Notes under the pieces: generated by a model
What the model saw: only the letters and a program-made list of their open reading frames with translations
Databases searched by the model: none
What the model was told of the DNA's origin: nothing
Position numbers and translations under genes: made by a program
DNA from: Ostrinia nubilalis
Lineage: Eukaryota > Arthropoda > Insecta > Lepidoptera > Crambidae
Assembly: GCF_963855985.1 (NCBI RefSeq)
Contig: NC_087111.1
Coordinates: forward strand, 4,779,001 to 4,843,000
Direction of reading: 5' to 3'
DNA length: 64,000 bases
Shown: piece by piece, positions 1 to 12,739 of the stretch
How positions within the stretch are numbered: position 1 is the stretch's first letter
How the letters are laid out: every line of letters starts with the position of its first letter

Positions 1-140
1 ATGAAAGGCATAGAGATAGTTTGAGTCCCGGGAAAGGACATAGGATAGTTTTTACCCCGGTTTTCGAAACGGACGCGCGTGAAAAAATTTTTCTGTGACA
101 GACAAAACTCCACGCGGGCGAAGCCGCGGGCGGAAAGCTA
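1..140 (+). mobile_element. Lep1/Helitron-like repeat, 5'-cut by window edge
   Basis: Begins inside the repeat at GGCATAGAGATAGTTTGAG and ends at GGCGGAAAGCTA. Same family as copies at 10256, 15367 and 25489. The class (Helitron-like) rests on my recall of lepidopteran Lep1 elements. Confidence 0.7.
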
Positions 141-155
141 ATAAATAAATAAATA

Positions 156-303
156 CGCCCGTATTCACAAACATTACTATGAGGTCTCACAGTGCGCGTG
201 GACGCACAGGGTGACACACGAACCGTCACAGAGCTGTTCTATTCAACGCTGTGCGTACGATTTTCTGTTTCACATAAGCAAGTATCGTTTGTGAACACGG
301 GCG
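156..303 (+). mobile_element. 148-bp MITE, family A (CGCCCGTATTCACAAAC ends)
   Basis: Terminal inverted repeats CGCCCGTATTCACAAAC and GTTTGTGAACACGGGCG, flanked by ATA on both sides. A 3-bp A/T-rich target duplication suggests a PIF/Harbinger-type element. Five copies lie in this window. Confidence 0.75.
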
Positions 304-1207
304 ATAGACCCCTTGCAATTTGCAACCTCCCCCTGCCTTGGGGGTCGATACTCGAGACTGAAATCAAATTAGGTGTGATAACACTGACACAATCGCCATA
401 CAAGAGTTTGACGCGCGTGCGTCTGAGTGCTTCGTAGATACTACGTGACTTGCCAAGCGTAGCTCGAAGCGATTGTGCCTGTGTTGTGACCTTTACCTTA
501 TAATGATTGCGATGACATATTTTTTGGCACAAAAGAAAATGGATACAAATTATTTACTCTCATAAAACTATCCTCAAACTCCGGTACGAATGTCTCTTTT
601 GATGAAAAATTGAATCCCACCAAAAACATTTTTAAGTAAAATATTGCCTAGATGAGACAATAATGGCTTGCGAGTCTCATGTAGAGCCCCAAGCTTCTCT
701 TTTTATTTATTTAATCTACTTAATGCTATTGGGCATTCTCTTCCAGGTAACTTTTTTCAGTTCTATCTTTACTAAATACTAACCCTAAATAAAAAAAACT
801 CTTCACCTTAGTCAACATAATTATGTGGAACGACTATAGCTATTCATACATGGGCGTCAGGTGAAAACCTTATTTACTGTCCATTACCTACTTTTCTGTT
901 TTAGTAGTTCTTGTAGTTATAAAACCATGCTCATGAACTTCATTCATTTTATTGTATTACTTTACTTTACTTCATACACTTGTATGAGTATTTCTGCCAT
1001 TTGTCCAAAAGCTCGTTAAACCGAAATGAGCAGCTCGACCCGGATCTGCTTAATCAGCAGTTCAAACAGGCTTAAACCGATACAACGCTATTTCGGGACG
1101 GTTTACTTGGACAACAGTTCGAACCAAGTTCGAATAGTCCCATTGTTGGTGGAAATAAAGTTGTGTTAAGCTTTTGAATAAAAATATCTCTCTACAGAGA
1201 AAGAGAG

Positions 1208-1238
<31 letters not shown>

Positions 1239-2425
1239 AATATACAGATCATCAAAATCATTTCGCCACAAAGAAACATGCTTCACCAACAATCACTATT
1301 TAAGACTAGTTGAATAAACTACAAAATAGAGGGTAGAGTTTCTCAATTGCGTTATTTCTGGCAATATCAGGCAATATTTATTACATTGCATTTCTTGGAC
1401 ATAATTTAAGGCAAGTCCAGTTGACCTACACTACAACTCATCTTGTGGTTTCAGATAGTTAATCCAGTCTAGTCGACAGACCTGGTTCAGGCACAGCGAT
1501 AATCGCGCGGTTACTGGGCAGTTTTTGTACATTTGCATCAAACCTGGTTATCACTGAGGTCTCGACCATGAGAACCACCCAGAAACCGTGCAGTTATCGC
1601 GTGTCTGATCTAGGCCTAAATCCTAAGTATCTTTTCATTATTTCATACATGTTTTCCTATTACGTGGGCTATAAGCACGCAACCAGTAGCATGATTATAA
1701 TACGCACGCCACAACCGGTTGCTAAAATTCGCATCACAGAAAAAAAAAACACTAAAAGCATAATCCAAAAATATTGATTCACCAAAATAACATAAGCTGG
1801 AGCTCATCTCATTGTTTCACGCATATCTCCCCATTATTATTATTTATTTATTACAAGTAAACAAATTGGAAGTGGCTCTCGTCGCTATCAGGTGTCAGAT
1901 ACGGTATCTATCAGTTTTACGTAAGTGGCGATAAGCTAAAAGCCTCTATGATGTGGGCTCAGGTGGATCTGTGAAGCATTGATATAGCATTTCAAATCTG
2001 AGTTTCTAAAAAGCCAAGGTTTCAAAAATACAGTTTCTGTGAGTTGTATTTAATTTTGGCACGAAAAATATTTCAATTCAATTTAAGACGTGCCTTATAG
2101 GACCAATTCTTAAAAAGAGCTATAAATAAAAAGTGCGATTCGGAGTTACTCGAGTAGGATTCTGACATAGGTGATTACAAATAAAAAACGGCGGACCAAA
2201 CCATTTACATTTTCAATAAATACGTTAATAATTTGTGTATAAAAAAGTGAATTGGTTAACTAATAGATAGATAAACACTTTAACTCTTTATTGTAGACCA
2301 CAAAAATTAAGAAAAGAAAGAAAATACACAAAAGAGACGGCGCAATAATATTTACATCAAAAACTGTATTATCTCAAGTCAAAGAAAAACTAGAACAAAC
2401 AAACAGCCAGTCAATACGATACAGG
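304..2425. other. AT-rich intergenic or intronic DNA with no gene seen
   Basis: Contains only a CT microsatellite at 1200-1240 and short chance frames. No splice-bounded conserved coding segment recognised. Confidence 0.5.
1200..1240 (+). repeat. (CT)n microsatellite
   Basis: Nearly pure CT dinucleotide run, with two TTT interruptions. Confidence 0.9.
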
Positions 2426-2427
2426 AC

Positions 2428-2575
2428 TATTCCCACCTCTCGTTCCCACCGCAACTCCTGTGTAGCCAGAATCTACAGCTTGACCGCCAACAAAAACCCA
2501 ACCAATGAAGGTCAAGTTTGACCTGGGGGAAAGTTAAACTGTCATTGGACCCGCAACGACATTAATCAGGAGAAC
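2428..2575 (-). repeat. Dispersed repeat R1
   Basis: Shares long similarity, in reverse orientation, with 54037-54187 (GACAGTTTAACTTTCCCC, CCAACCAATGAAGGTCAAG, TAGATCCTGGCTACACAGGA). Shorter pieces recur at 30850-30910 and 61858-61930. Class unknown; no ORF remains. Confidence 0.65.
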
Positions 2576-2589
2576 ATAGGAGGAGTTCG

Positions 2590-3740
2590 AAGTTAATGAT
2601 AGAGCAGTTAATACGATGCCAACCGAAGGTGCTATTACTAACTCTATGTTTCATATTCGAGGTATATGGGTGACATCCGTATCGGTGAAACTGCTCCATT
2701 TACCACGTGTCCCGATAAGATAGCACAGCCTGGATTGAAAAGCCAGCTCATTACAAACAAATTCGTCTATAGAAAGCCCTATAAACATTGCAGCTGAATT
2801 TATTCTGAAATTCGAAATAATGAAAAAATTATGCGAAAAATTTAATAAACGCGGCTTAGTTCTATATTGATTCTACGATTTATTCGAATATTAGCTCTCC
2901 AAACCGTAGTTTCACTTTTCTTCCTCTATTAATTGAAGACTGTAAGGTTCTTCTAACTAAACTTGGAGCAATTCTTTGGTAATATAGCCCAGATATTCTA
3001 GATTGAACTAAAGAATTCCAATGGTTAAGGAACAACAGAGTTAATCAAAACGCCTCGACCTAAGAAGGTTACAGGAAGCGCTTGGATACGGGCAACCGAG
3101 AAACAGAGTCTGTGGAAATCTTTGAAAGGGACCTGTCCAGCAACGGACGTTTTTGGAATTAATGTAGCAGTTCTGGGAATTTTAGCAATTGCTAATCCTC
3201 CGATAATAAAGGAGTCCATTACCCGTACTATCCGTTCGCTTTAAGTTTGCCGCTGGCGATATGACGTCACTCGAAGGGAAGCGTCTATAACTTTATCAAA
3301 CTATATTTAAAATGTTTTTTATTTATTATTATTGATAAAAATTTTGTATTTGCGCAAAATAAGACACATTAATTGCGTGGAATCACTAACTAATTGCGTT
3401 TAATCGCTGTTGGGGGAGGGGACGCGCATTCCATCGAACGGGTAGTATATTACGAGTATGACCCAGTGACTGCGAGCTGTCTGTTCAATTTGGCCTATAA
3501 CGATAGTCACGCCAAATTGAATCAAATCCCGCCAGCCTAACGTGTAATCTGCGCTGAGGTTACTGAGCCGTGATTCAGTGGCGCCATCTCTTGTTCGCTG
3601 GTGGAACGAATAAATCTTTAGGTATTACCCTCCTTTAAGATAAGAAGGCTGGGACTAAGGGAAAATGTAGGTATGTGAGGAAACTGGCGCGCTAGTGGCG
3701 CAGCGAGAGTAGATAATAAGTTTCGACGGTAAACTACGTC
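2590..3740. other. Unique AT-rich DNA, nothing recognised
   Basis: No conserved coding segment, RNA gene or repeat recognised. A 64-codon frame on the minus strand at 3025-3219 has no recognisable features. Confidence 0.4.
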
Positions 3741-3744
3741 TATT

Positions 3745-3885
3745 ACCACCATCATCATATTTTTATCATCGTTTCAGCCACAGGACGTCTACTGCTGAAC
3801 ATAGGCCTCCCTCAATGATTTCCACATTGCCCGATTGGTAACGGCCTGTATCCAGCGCCTTCCTGCTACCTTTATGGACAAGACG
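3745..3885 (-). mobile_element. RTE-type LINE 3' fragment
   Basis: Minus-strand copy of the lepidopteran endonuclease-reverse transcriptase C-terminus and tail; CATCATCAT is the antisense of the ATG-repeat tail, followed by TTTCAGCCACAGGACGTC. Truncated at the 5' end. Confidence 0.85.
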
Positions 3886-4980
3886 CAAAATTCCGGGAAA
3901 ATTCCGGATTTCCCGGCCATCTGGCAACCCTACAGTGTATAGGATCGAGGCTTCTAGGAAAAACTCGAAAAATGGGAGAACGAATAACAATAGCTCTAAC
4001 AAAAAGGGTATATTGTTTCCCAATAAAATAATTTTCCACTTTCGAGTGTCTAATTGATCATGGATATAAAAAGGTTCGTTATTGAATCACGGATGAAATA
4101 ACGGAGAATTATCGGTATTTCGGAGAATAATTTATGAAATATAATACATTTTTGGGTAAAATTCAACGTGAGGTGTTAAAAGCTCCGATTAGCTTGAGGT
4201 ATTTTTGTTGCTTTAAATACGAGTTAAGCGATAGAAAAAAAAATTGACCACTCATCACTGGTATTATGGTATTAACTTACCACCAGGTGCTCGTTTGCCT
4301 CCTGTTCAATAAAAGAGGAAACCTCTTACTATGTTGTGATCATTGAAGTAAAAGTTGCGATATCCAGTGTTAGACAACACTAATGTTATTTATAATGAAC
4401 GTGTGCACATGCATCGGACATAGGTCCAGCGAAAAAATTGACAGCAAACAAAGGATATCCGTATTTTGACGGTCCGTCGTCCGGTGAAAAAACTAATGTC
4501 TACACTCTACAAAGTACAAACGGCCTTAGAGACACGTTTGGTTTAGTTAAGTCTAAAACTCTACGTAAAAAAACTCAAAATTGGCAAAATCCCTAACTAC
4601 TCCAGAATAATAATCCGCACAGGTAAAACCACGAGCAGAAGCTAGTCTCAAACATAGCAAGTGTCCAAACTACCTTCCTGTATAACTAACACAGTAACCG
4701 AGTTTCCCTGACCGATAACATCACTCAATCAATTATCAACTCTAATAGCTGATGTCTCACAGCGGGTCGCTACGTCATACCCGGGTATACAAATGGCCGA
4801 CCTAAACACCGCAAGGAAACCCTAATAAATCTTAGTGGAGTGGGAAATAAGTGATAGGAGAATAGACTGTATTAAGTTGCTAGTTATTTCTAAAATCAAA
4901 AATCTTAATTGAATCTCAGGAGTCAAGTGTGTTCAAGAATTTCTCGAAATTAACGGGGGTGAAGTCATAAAAGTAATTTC

Positions 4981-5095
4981 ATCATCATCATCATCATTTC
5001 AGTCATGGGACGTCCACTGATGAACATAAGAATCCCCCAATGATTTTCATAATGGCCGCTTGGTAGCAGCCTGCATCTAGCGCCTTTCTGCTACA
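4981..5095 (-). mobile_element. RTE-type LINE 3' fragment
   Basis: Degraded minus-strand copy starting at the CATCATCATCATCATTTCAG tail and reaching the TAGCAGCCTGCATCTAGCGCC segment. No open frame remains. Confidence 0.8.
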
Positions 5096-5394
5096 ATTGT
5101 ACAAAAAAAACATATGCTAGTAAAAAGTTATTTATTTTCTGTAAATAGCTTTTTAAAAAGCGCTTTCTAAGTCGCGTGCCATCCATTAATGTTTTTAGTG
5201 TAATAATACTTATCTACAGGCAAAATAATCGCAAATCTAAGTAGGTTCCTCCAGTTGGAACAGAGCCTACTGCTCTACTGGGTTATACATACATGTGACG
5301 TAACTAAGCTTTCATGGTATACTTGGCTGAAAGCCACATAACGTCACAAAAACATAAATCCACCACAGAAATCCACCATTTTTTTCGTCAGGAG

Positions 5395-5512
5395 CATGAA
5401 ATTGCATACCCACTGGCCCGGGGGAACCAGTGGGTTATCTGAGGCTCTCCCTGCCAGATAAGCAGAGCATACTCACCAAAACCTGACGGTGTCCTCCCAA
5501 AGTCTTAGAAGC
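5395..5512 (+). repeat. Dispersed repeat R2
   Basis: About 115 bp shared in opposite orientation with 38740-38885 (CCGGGGGAACCAGTGGGTTA, AGGCTCTCCCTGCCAGAT, GGTGTCCTCCCAAAGTC). Class unknown. Confidence 0.7.
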
Positions 5513-5898
5513 CTACCCGCTTATGCTACAGAACAAATAGTTATGTGAAATGCATACTAAACTAATGACTGTAATTACTATCTAAATCTGTCTGAAAATA
5601 GTAAAATCTAATGCACAAAACACAAAATCTAAAGTGCCAAACCTCAAATATAGGTAACACTTACATTACAGCAATACTTACCATCTTAATGGCAGCAGAA
5701 TTTCTGAAGTAGTGAAATATCAGCTCTCCTTTTGCCCTTCAATCGAGGTGTCATTGATCCCTATTTACATGAACAAGTATAAAGCTTGTATTAAATTATG
5801 GGCCAACAGATAAAATAAAAGTATTTTTTGTTAGTCTATTAACAAAAAAATTGTTTCCGACTCTACAATGTAGTGGTTGATTTTTTTGATTGTCTTAT

Positions 5899-6013
5899 GC
5901 CCGTTTTCACCATCAATCCCTAATTTTTAAGTGACCCCTATGGAAACAAAATTCCTGTTAAGTGTTACCATAGGGATCACTTAAAAGTTAGGGATTGATG
6001 GTGAAAACGGGCA
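5899..6013. mobile_element. 115-bp palindromic MITE, family B
   Basis: Ends GCCCGTTTTCACCATCAATC and its complement; nearly the whole element folds on itself around TTTTGTTTCC. Three more copies at 24570, 57023 and 60620. Confidence 0.85.
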
Positions 6014-6115
6014 TTAGTCAAATGTCCTAATTTCAAGTAAAATCACATTCATCGTGAATAGGTACTCAATTTGCTTATCCTATATTGCTTTAACTTATCT
6101 TATATTGCGGTTTAA

Positions 6116-6292
6116 GATCCCCGCAGACAAGAGACTTTTTATCGGTCGATAGATTCGTCGAATTTTAATTTCAACGAGGAATCGGCTGACACCAATTCTT
6201 TGTAATGTGAGCACTTTCATACTGTCCATACTTACTTGATGAACACCCGACTAAACTATCGGCCGACAAAAATCTATCGTCTGCGGGGAGTC
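6116..6292. mobile_element. 177-bp inverted-repeat MITE, family E
   Basis: Ends ATCCCCGCAGACAAGAG and CTATCGTCTGCGGGGAGT; the inner arms contain ATCGGTCGATAG and CTATCGGCCGAC. Related in sequence to the element at 24845. Confidence 0.7.
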
Positions 6293-6299
6293 TAATTCA

Positions 6300-7050
6300 A
6301 CTTTTCCGAAATGATAAAGGTTTACTTATTCATACCATCCAGGAATTTCCAAACAACATTTCTTTACAAAACTCTCAAATCCCATCAGAGGCTATAAAAC
6401 ATCAATTTATATCAAAAGGAAGATAGCGACAACCTTTATAAATCTTATGGAAAAATTGCCATCGGTATCGCGACAATACGCAATTTTTCACTTTTTTTGC
6501 GTTACAATAAAGCTGATAAAAATGGAATGCCGAAGTTTCAGGCTTGATAATAAACTTTGTAAAGAATCATTGCTAAAAATTTCGCTAAGTAAGTATTTAT
6601 GTCGTCAAGGTAAAGTACAGAAACTTTTATCTTATTTTGTTCAAGCGTACGTAATTGACTGAGACGGGCATCTTTTAAGATTTCTTATATAGAAAAATGA
6701 TTTGTAATTTTGTATTTTGCGACAGAAAGAACTGTTGGTGTGAAAAGATATTCTGACTACAGATTGGTTCGACGATTCGGTCTATCCCATTAAAAATAAT
6801 GTCCTTAATAATTGTAAAGTGTCCCGCCATTTTAAATCTTCTTTTTTTTCTTCTTTCTTTTCTTCAAAACCTTTGCACAATGGTTCTTTTGAACAAACTT
6901 AAACCAAGTCAGAAAAGGCTTCGCTATTGATTTCGATAACTTACCAATGCACGTCGTTTGATCAAAAACACTTTACCAAAAACATTGAATTTATTTTTTA
7001 TATCGCTTACCTCGATAAAAGGTTTCAAAGTGCTACTTACTCCTATTTCA
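6300..7050. other. AT-rich DNA, nothing recognised
   Basis: A 71-codon + frame at 6447-6662 has no recognisable domain and no splice support; treated as chance. Confidence 0.4.
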
Positions 7051-7054
7051 GTCA

Positions 7055-7318
7055 TCATTCGTTCGTTCGTTTCAGCCGAAAGACGTCCACTGCTGGACAA
7101 AGGCCTCCCCCAAGGTTTTCCACAAAGACCGGTCCTGCGCCGCCCGCATCCAGGCACCTCCCCGCGACCTTCACTAGATCGTCGGTCCACCTAGCAAGTG
7201 GGAGGCCTGCCCACACTAAGTCTTCTGGCTCGTGGTAGCCACTCAAGAACTAATTTCTGCCCCAGCGGCCATCAGCTCTACGAGCTATGTGCCCCACCCA
7301 CTGCCACTTGATTTCAGT
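7055..7318 (-). mobile_element. RTE-type LINE 3' fragment, AACG-tail subfamily
   Basis: Tail reads TTCGTTCGTTCG on the + strand, followed by TTTCAGCCGAAAGACGTCC. The antisense frame encodes [12 protein letters not shown] and related pieces of the LINE C-terminus. Two or more frameshifts. Confidence 0.85.
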
Positions 7319-7319
7319 C

Positions 7320-8940
7320 AGCCAGAATTCAGTTAAATGAAATTTCTGTCATTTTAAGAATATGACATTCTTATAGGTCTACACCAAAATTCATCAACAT
7401 TGTTTTCGCAATTTAAGTGATAGACATGCAGATGATATTATACTTTCTTATTTATAGTGTAAGATCATATACGAAATAATATTACTTTCTATAAGTAGGT
7501 ATTAGAAAACTTTGCCCAACAACAACCAATACGTACGTAGGACCAGGCCTGGCTCACTCCGCGCGGTACATCCGATAATTACCTACAGCGAAGCGCCCCG
7601 CCGGCGGGTATTATATCAGTCGAGTGAGAGTGTCACGCCCGTCGGGACTTGATGTTTTGCCTTTAATAAATAATTTATTTTGAATACAATTTATGATCTT
7701 TTAAGAATTTTATCGTTAAAATATTAACTATTACCTTTCCGTGTAATGAAACGGAAGAGGAACATCGATACACCAAATTACGACAAGCTAGTTCTTTTAC
7801 CATAATGCATAGGTACCTACCCCAACAATATTCAGTAAAAAATAAATTGTTACCAAAGTACACAGTAACATTAGATTAAGTTTGTGCAAAGCCAAATACA
7901 AATATGATTTTCGGGTGACGCCTCTCGTTCTAGGATGTAGCCGTTTCGTGTTTGCGTAGTAAGTAGATAGGTATGATGTCATTCTTTCTTCTGTGATAGT
8001 AGGTATGTTTAATTTATTTGTCTTATGTTAAAATAGGTATGAATGAAGACATTGTATTAAAATAAGTACTTTTTTTATCCTAAGTAGGTATATTTAAAAT
8101 GTTATTTTTACAAAGGTAAAATAACACTAATACTTACCTACATACGTACCTCATTACAAATACCTAAGTAGATTAATTCTATTTTTTCACAAGACAGCAT
8201 AGCAACCCTAACAGCGTAAGAAGAGTTCAGAGACACGCGATAGAAAGAGACAAAACTTGTAGGTGAATAAAATTGTAGGTACGTAGTGCTGTGCGAGCTG
8301 AATTACACTGTATCGCGTGGTAGCAAGACTCGCATTTATTTAAATCGTCTTGCGGAGTAATCCTTCTGTAGGTACTACTATTATTTATTCTGTGGTAGGA
8401 CGTATAAATTTAGATCCTCTCTGTGCCTATTCTAGACAACTGTGTTACTAGATGTACCTTCATACCTATTGAGTAGTGACACAGTTCGGAGCAAATTGAG
8501 TTACAACACAAATTACGTTAGAGCTGTTGATATTGCCGATACAATATTGACTGTCCATTGCATCGTGTTAGTCAACTAATATAATAACAGAACAATAAAG
8601 ACGTCTAGGCAAAGATATAAAAATAGACGCAGAAAGTGTTTTTGAGATCACTTATTGCCCTAGACTAGACAATGTTTTAATGATACTTGACAAAATATTT
8701 TGTTGTTGTAATAAACTAACTTATAGTCACATCTTACGCAAAGGAGTGACTAATGTGACTATTCGTATTCCGTAAGAAAACCGGTTAGGTATACAGGGTG
8801 AATTAGCAATCAGTGTCCAAATTAGGAGCGACTCAGAATCAGAAACTTAATCGATTTACGTAAAAACTTTTTTTTTTCATATTCCTAATTATTTTTATCC
8901 GCTACACGCGGTTTCGAAATTATTCTTCTTCTTTCTTTCT
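7320..8940. other. AT-rich DNA, nothing recognised
   Basis: Many GTAGGTA/TACCTAC words typical of this genome's noncoding DNA; no coding similarity seen on either strand. A possible lone element end (GTATACAGGGTGAAT) at 8790. Confidence 0.4.
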
Positions 8941-8942
8941 TT

Positions 8943-9190
8943 TTTCAGCCAAATGACGTCCACTGCTGGACAAAGGCCTCCCCCAAGGTTTTCCACAATG
9001 AACGGTCCTGCGCTGCCCGCATCCAGGCTCTTCCCGCGACCTTTACCAGATCGTCGGTCCACCTAGTAGGATTGCCCACGCTACGTCTTCCAGCCCGTGG
9101 TCGCCACTCGAGAACTTTCCTGCCCCAACGGCCATCGTCTCTACGAGCTATGTGCCCCGCCCACTGCCACTTGATTTTAGCAATTCTGCG
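8943..9190 (-). mobile_element. RTE-type LINE 3' fragment with open frame
   Basis: Antisense frame 8945-9244 reads [26 protein letters not shown] and [13 protein letters not shown], the C-terminus of the RTE reverse transcriptase. 5' truncated. Confidence 0.88.
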
Positions 9191-9387
9191 AGCTATTATT
9201 ACACGTAGATAATTTGCTTTGTTCATAGAAAAATACGTATACACAGTTACTGCGAAGCTTATTGGCGCAAAAAAAGCTTCTAACTTTTCCTATTGTTCGT
9301 TCTATTCCTCTTCCTCTCTTCTATTTAACTCTTTGCAAATCTTGAGTCAGTTTAACTTTCTTCTGCGACTAACACAGACTTCACTGG

Positions 9388-9600
9388 TTTTTATTGTATG
9401 ACAAGGCAGGTATTTGACTACCATCGCACCTGGTGTTAAGTGAGATGCAGTCTAAGATGGTACATGTCTGCCCTGTAAGTGCCTATTCACTCTCGCCTTG
9501 AAAAGGCTCGGATTATAGTGTTCAGGAAAGACAGCAGCAGGCAGAAAATTCCAGTCCCTAGCTGTTCGTATTTTAAAAGAGTTATCGAAACGCTTAGTGC
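9388..9600 (-). mobile_element. Jockey/non-LTR LINE C-terminal fragment
   Basis: Reverse strand carries the RTAR-WNSLP-VFP type ending of a jockey-like reverse transcriptase, degraded, plus its 3' tail ACTTAACACCAGGTGCGATGG. Related copies at 18075 and 59720. Confidence 0.65.
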
Positions 9601-9609
9601 GAGCTGGTG

Positions 9610-9968
9610 GAATATCTTACAAAATAACATCCAAAATAAGTTATACCTAGTCAATGAGATTTCCCAGCGTTTTCTGAAATGAAATTACACCATTGAAAGC
9701 TCAACATTGCGAAATCAGAGCTTTTATGAAAGGCTTTTATACCGCCTATTTGATTTTCCCCGATTCTGAACACGACTTTTTAAATTCAAGCAACAAAATG
9801 CTGAATTTAATTATGTTTCTATAGATTACGCGTGAGGAATTGAGTGTATTGAATGCTTAATCTTGTGAAGTGCTTAATGTATTTAAAATGTTTCGAGTAT
9901 TGTAGGATTCGGTAGTCTTATAAATCAGGCTTTTAAGTTCTTTGTATTCAAAAAAGAACTGTACGATT
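9610..9968. other. AT-rich DNA, nothing recognised
   Basis: Noncoding; no conserved protein segment, repeat family or RNA found. Confidence 0.4.
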
Positions 9969-10046
9969 TATCAATCTCAACTCATGCTTTTTATGATTGT
10001 ATTTTCTTATCAATCTCAACTCATGCTTTTTATGATTGTATTTTCT
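9969..10046 (+). repeat. Perfect 39-bp tandem duplication
   Basis: The 39-bp unit starting TATCAATCTCAACTC occurs twice back to back without a mismatch. Confidence 0.95.
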
Positions 10047-10255
10047 TATGTACCTACTCCTTATTTATTTTTGCGAAGCATTGAATCGATGACATAATTG
10101 ATTACTAATTGTGACTTTAAACCTTACTAGGGTACTTAACTGTCAAATAGACGATAGTAAATGTAAAAAAAATCATATTGTGTAAAAGCGCTTTTCAAAA
10201 GTCCCATTGCAAAAAAATACTTTGATATTACTTAAGTTCGTGAATTATACTCATC

Positions 10256-10437
10256 ACTAGCTTTCCGCCCGCGGCTTCGCCCGCGTGGAATTTTGTCTGT
10301 CACAGAAAAACTTTATCGCGCGCGTCCCTGTTTCAAAAACCGGGATAAAAGCTATCCTATGTTCTTTCCCGGGACTCAAACTATCTCTATGCCAAATTTC
10401 ATCAAAATCGGTTGCGAGGTTTAAGCGGGAAAGCGTA

Positions 10438-10470
<33 letters not shown>

Positions 10471-10497
10471 GTTACTTTCGCATTTATAATATTAGTT
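10256..10497 (-). mobile_element. Lep1/Helitron-like repeat, near full length
   Basis: Starts CTAGCTTTCCGCCCGCGGC and ends GCATTTATAATATTAGT; includes a (CAGA)n run at 10438-10470. An antisense 130-codon frame over it is a by-product of the repeat, not a gene. Confidence 0.8.
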
Positions 10498-10864
10498 GGG
10501 ATAAAGTCATCTGGAAAATACTTACCTAAGTCTAGTGGTTCCTTTCCACTGTTATTATTCGCTTGGACACTAATATAGTGGTAGACTCGAACAGGTAACA
10601 TAGCCCGATTTAATTTATTTTTGTAATAGCTACAATATTTATGATTCAACTCAATTTCGTAAATATCACTCTAATACCCTTCAATTTTCGAGTTTGGCCC
10701 AATTCTTTGGCACAAACATCTTTGCTGAGAGTTTTTCATCCCAAATGATTAATTACTAACCTAGATTCAAATTAACTATGTCTTTAAGTGACTTTTGTCT
10801 GTGTTGACCAAATAAATTGAATTTGATCAGCAGACAGAAAGTATTTTTACATTTACAATTTTAA

Positions 10865-10977
10865 GGCTCAGTTGCACCATCTAACTTTGACCGAACTTTA
10901 ACGATAACCGGTGTTTATTTGTGTTAAGTTCGACAGATTTTTTGACGTTTGTCAAAGTTAAAGTAAGATGGTGCAAA
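10865..10977. mobile_element. MITE, family C (right end lost)
   Basis: Left end GGCTCAGTTGCACCATCTAA; central GATAACCGGTGTTT and TTTGACGTTTGTCAAAG. The right end stops at GGTGCAA. Six copies or part copies in the window. Confidence 0.8.
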
Positions 10978-11311
10978 AACCACTGTAGTCCAGTCAATGA
11001 ATGCTTTAACAACGGTTCAAGGGCTTCAAGTTCAAGGGCTCATGGGCTAAGCGCGCATGGGAATTTTAATATGTTCACCTCCTAACTAGTCTAAATAAAG
11101 TCCCGAAGTCAGAAATTGTGTTCCACGCATTTCCCTCTATAACTTTATTGACTGAACTGCTGTGTAAAAGTAGCGCACGTGACTTGACGGAATAGTGTGC
11201 CCTTAGTGGCGAAAAAAAAATTCATCGCCATCAAACAAAAAAAAGAAGAAGCAACCCAGTCTAAGAGTTTAAACTAGTAATAATTGTATTCATATCAAAT
11301 TGGTACAGAAA

Positions 11312-11430
11312 GGTTGAGATGCACCAACTTACTTTGACCGTAACTTTAATAATAACCGGTGCTTTTTGTATGGAGTTTGACAGATTTTTGACGTTTGTTA
11401 AAATCAAAATAAGATGGTGCAACTCAGCCT
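11312..11430. mobile_element. MITE, family C
   Basis: Inverted ends GGTTGAGATGCACCAACTTA and AAGATGGTGCAACTCAGCC, 119 bp. Only about 330 bp from the preceding family C copy. Confidence 0.85.
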
Positions 11431-11899
11431 TAAAGTACTTAATTGCGTCTAACTTCTGACATGTGTCGCGATTCTGGAAGATTTCCCCTGGCGATGTTGT
11501 GGCTTCGAGAACTTAGCTTGAGACGTCCCCTGTGCTTGTATCCTGGAACTAGGTTTGTAGTCAATTCCAGTTTCCAGACGTGATAAGCTTTAAAGAAGCT
11601 GTAGTCTATTTACCTATAGTCGACAGGACATCAAAGTATAGGTAGGTACATTTTGTTACAAAATCGTACAGGAGATGGTGGAATTTTGTAATGTCACCTG
11701 AAGGGAAAGTAGGTACTCATAATAATACTGTAGATAGAAAGTTTTACTCCAACAAAACATTCCTTTATTTTAGAAAAGAAAGAAAACCGCATTCATAGAT
11801 TTTCAATAACTCTTCTTCTGGCGCTGTCGGGCAAAAATGATGGGCGATACATGTAATTATTAAAAATCGTTAAAAGTTTTTGTTCATCAAGTGTCAAAA

Positions 11900-11952
11900 T
11901 CTTACCATCAGGTGATACGTCTGCTCGTTTTCCTCCTGTCCCATAAAAAAAG
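11900..11952 (-). mobile_element. SINE/LINE 3' end fragment (TTACCATCAGGTGAT type)
   Basis: TTACCATCAGGTGATACGTC then CTGCTCGTTTTCCTCCTG and a poly-A; the same ending recurs at 4270-4316 and 42998-43050, and the opposite strand at 34935-34965. Confidence 0.6.
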
Positions 11953-11954
11953 TG

Positions 11955-12735
11955 TCAAAAGGTTTACCTACCCGAAAAGGTCTTTATAATATTGTCTTAC
12001 AAAAATCTGTAGACATACGAGTAAATTACCACAATTCCTTAATCAGAACGAGGAAACTCATTTCAATGTTTAACTTTGTGACTAAAATAAAACCCCACGC
12101 TACATTCAAGTTCCATGTCCTGTATAATTCTTGCGATTAAATTTCATGCGGTACAGAAATAGATTTCCCCAGGCGTTGGTAACGCTTGAAAACTTTTCAT
12201 GAAATGCTTTGTGGAACTTTATATAAGTACCTATCTAGATCGGCCATCTTGGTTGTGTTATTGTACTCCAAATTAAGATTAAACAGATTGATAAATGACT
12301 ATTTAAATGGTGAATTTTATGTCCTTAAAATTGCCCGTGATTGACAATATTCATTTTCTTTTCACAACGAGAAACTCTTGGCCTAGATTTTATGTGTGGA
12401 AAGTGTTGATCAGGGTGAAGGAAGCGAGTTTCACCCGAAATCTACAACCACAATGGAACTCCGACAAATTAGAGAGGGTCGTGTTCCTGCAGTGGAGACT
12501 AAATGATCTTATGATAATGATGATGATGATGCGGTTCCTATAAAAGCCTCTATCTCCCCTCAGATGCCTCCACGAGTCTTCTGGCTCATTGACTCGTTAG
12601 TTCCAAAAGAAGCTAAAGCTCTCCTACTCGTCAGGCTATTCCGTCACGCACGAAACAGAACCAAAGCACAAATACTTCATTATCAATTTGTGCTTAGGTT
12701 CTGCTTCGTGAATCAATGAATCATTATTCTAGAAG
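11955..12735. other. AT-rich DNA with one weak repeat
   Basis: 12365-12465 resembles 23530-23640 (GAAACTCTTGGCCTA, GTGATCAGG, GCGAGTTTCACC), an unclassified dispersed repeat. Otherwise nothing recognised. Confidence 0.4.
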
Positions 12736-12739
12736 TGTA

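Noticed and set aside
10257..10649. 130-codon minus-strand frame with a Cys-Leu-Ser-Val repeat
   Set aside because: It is the translation of a Lep1-like repeat and its CAGA microsatellite.
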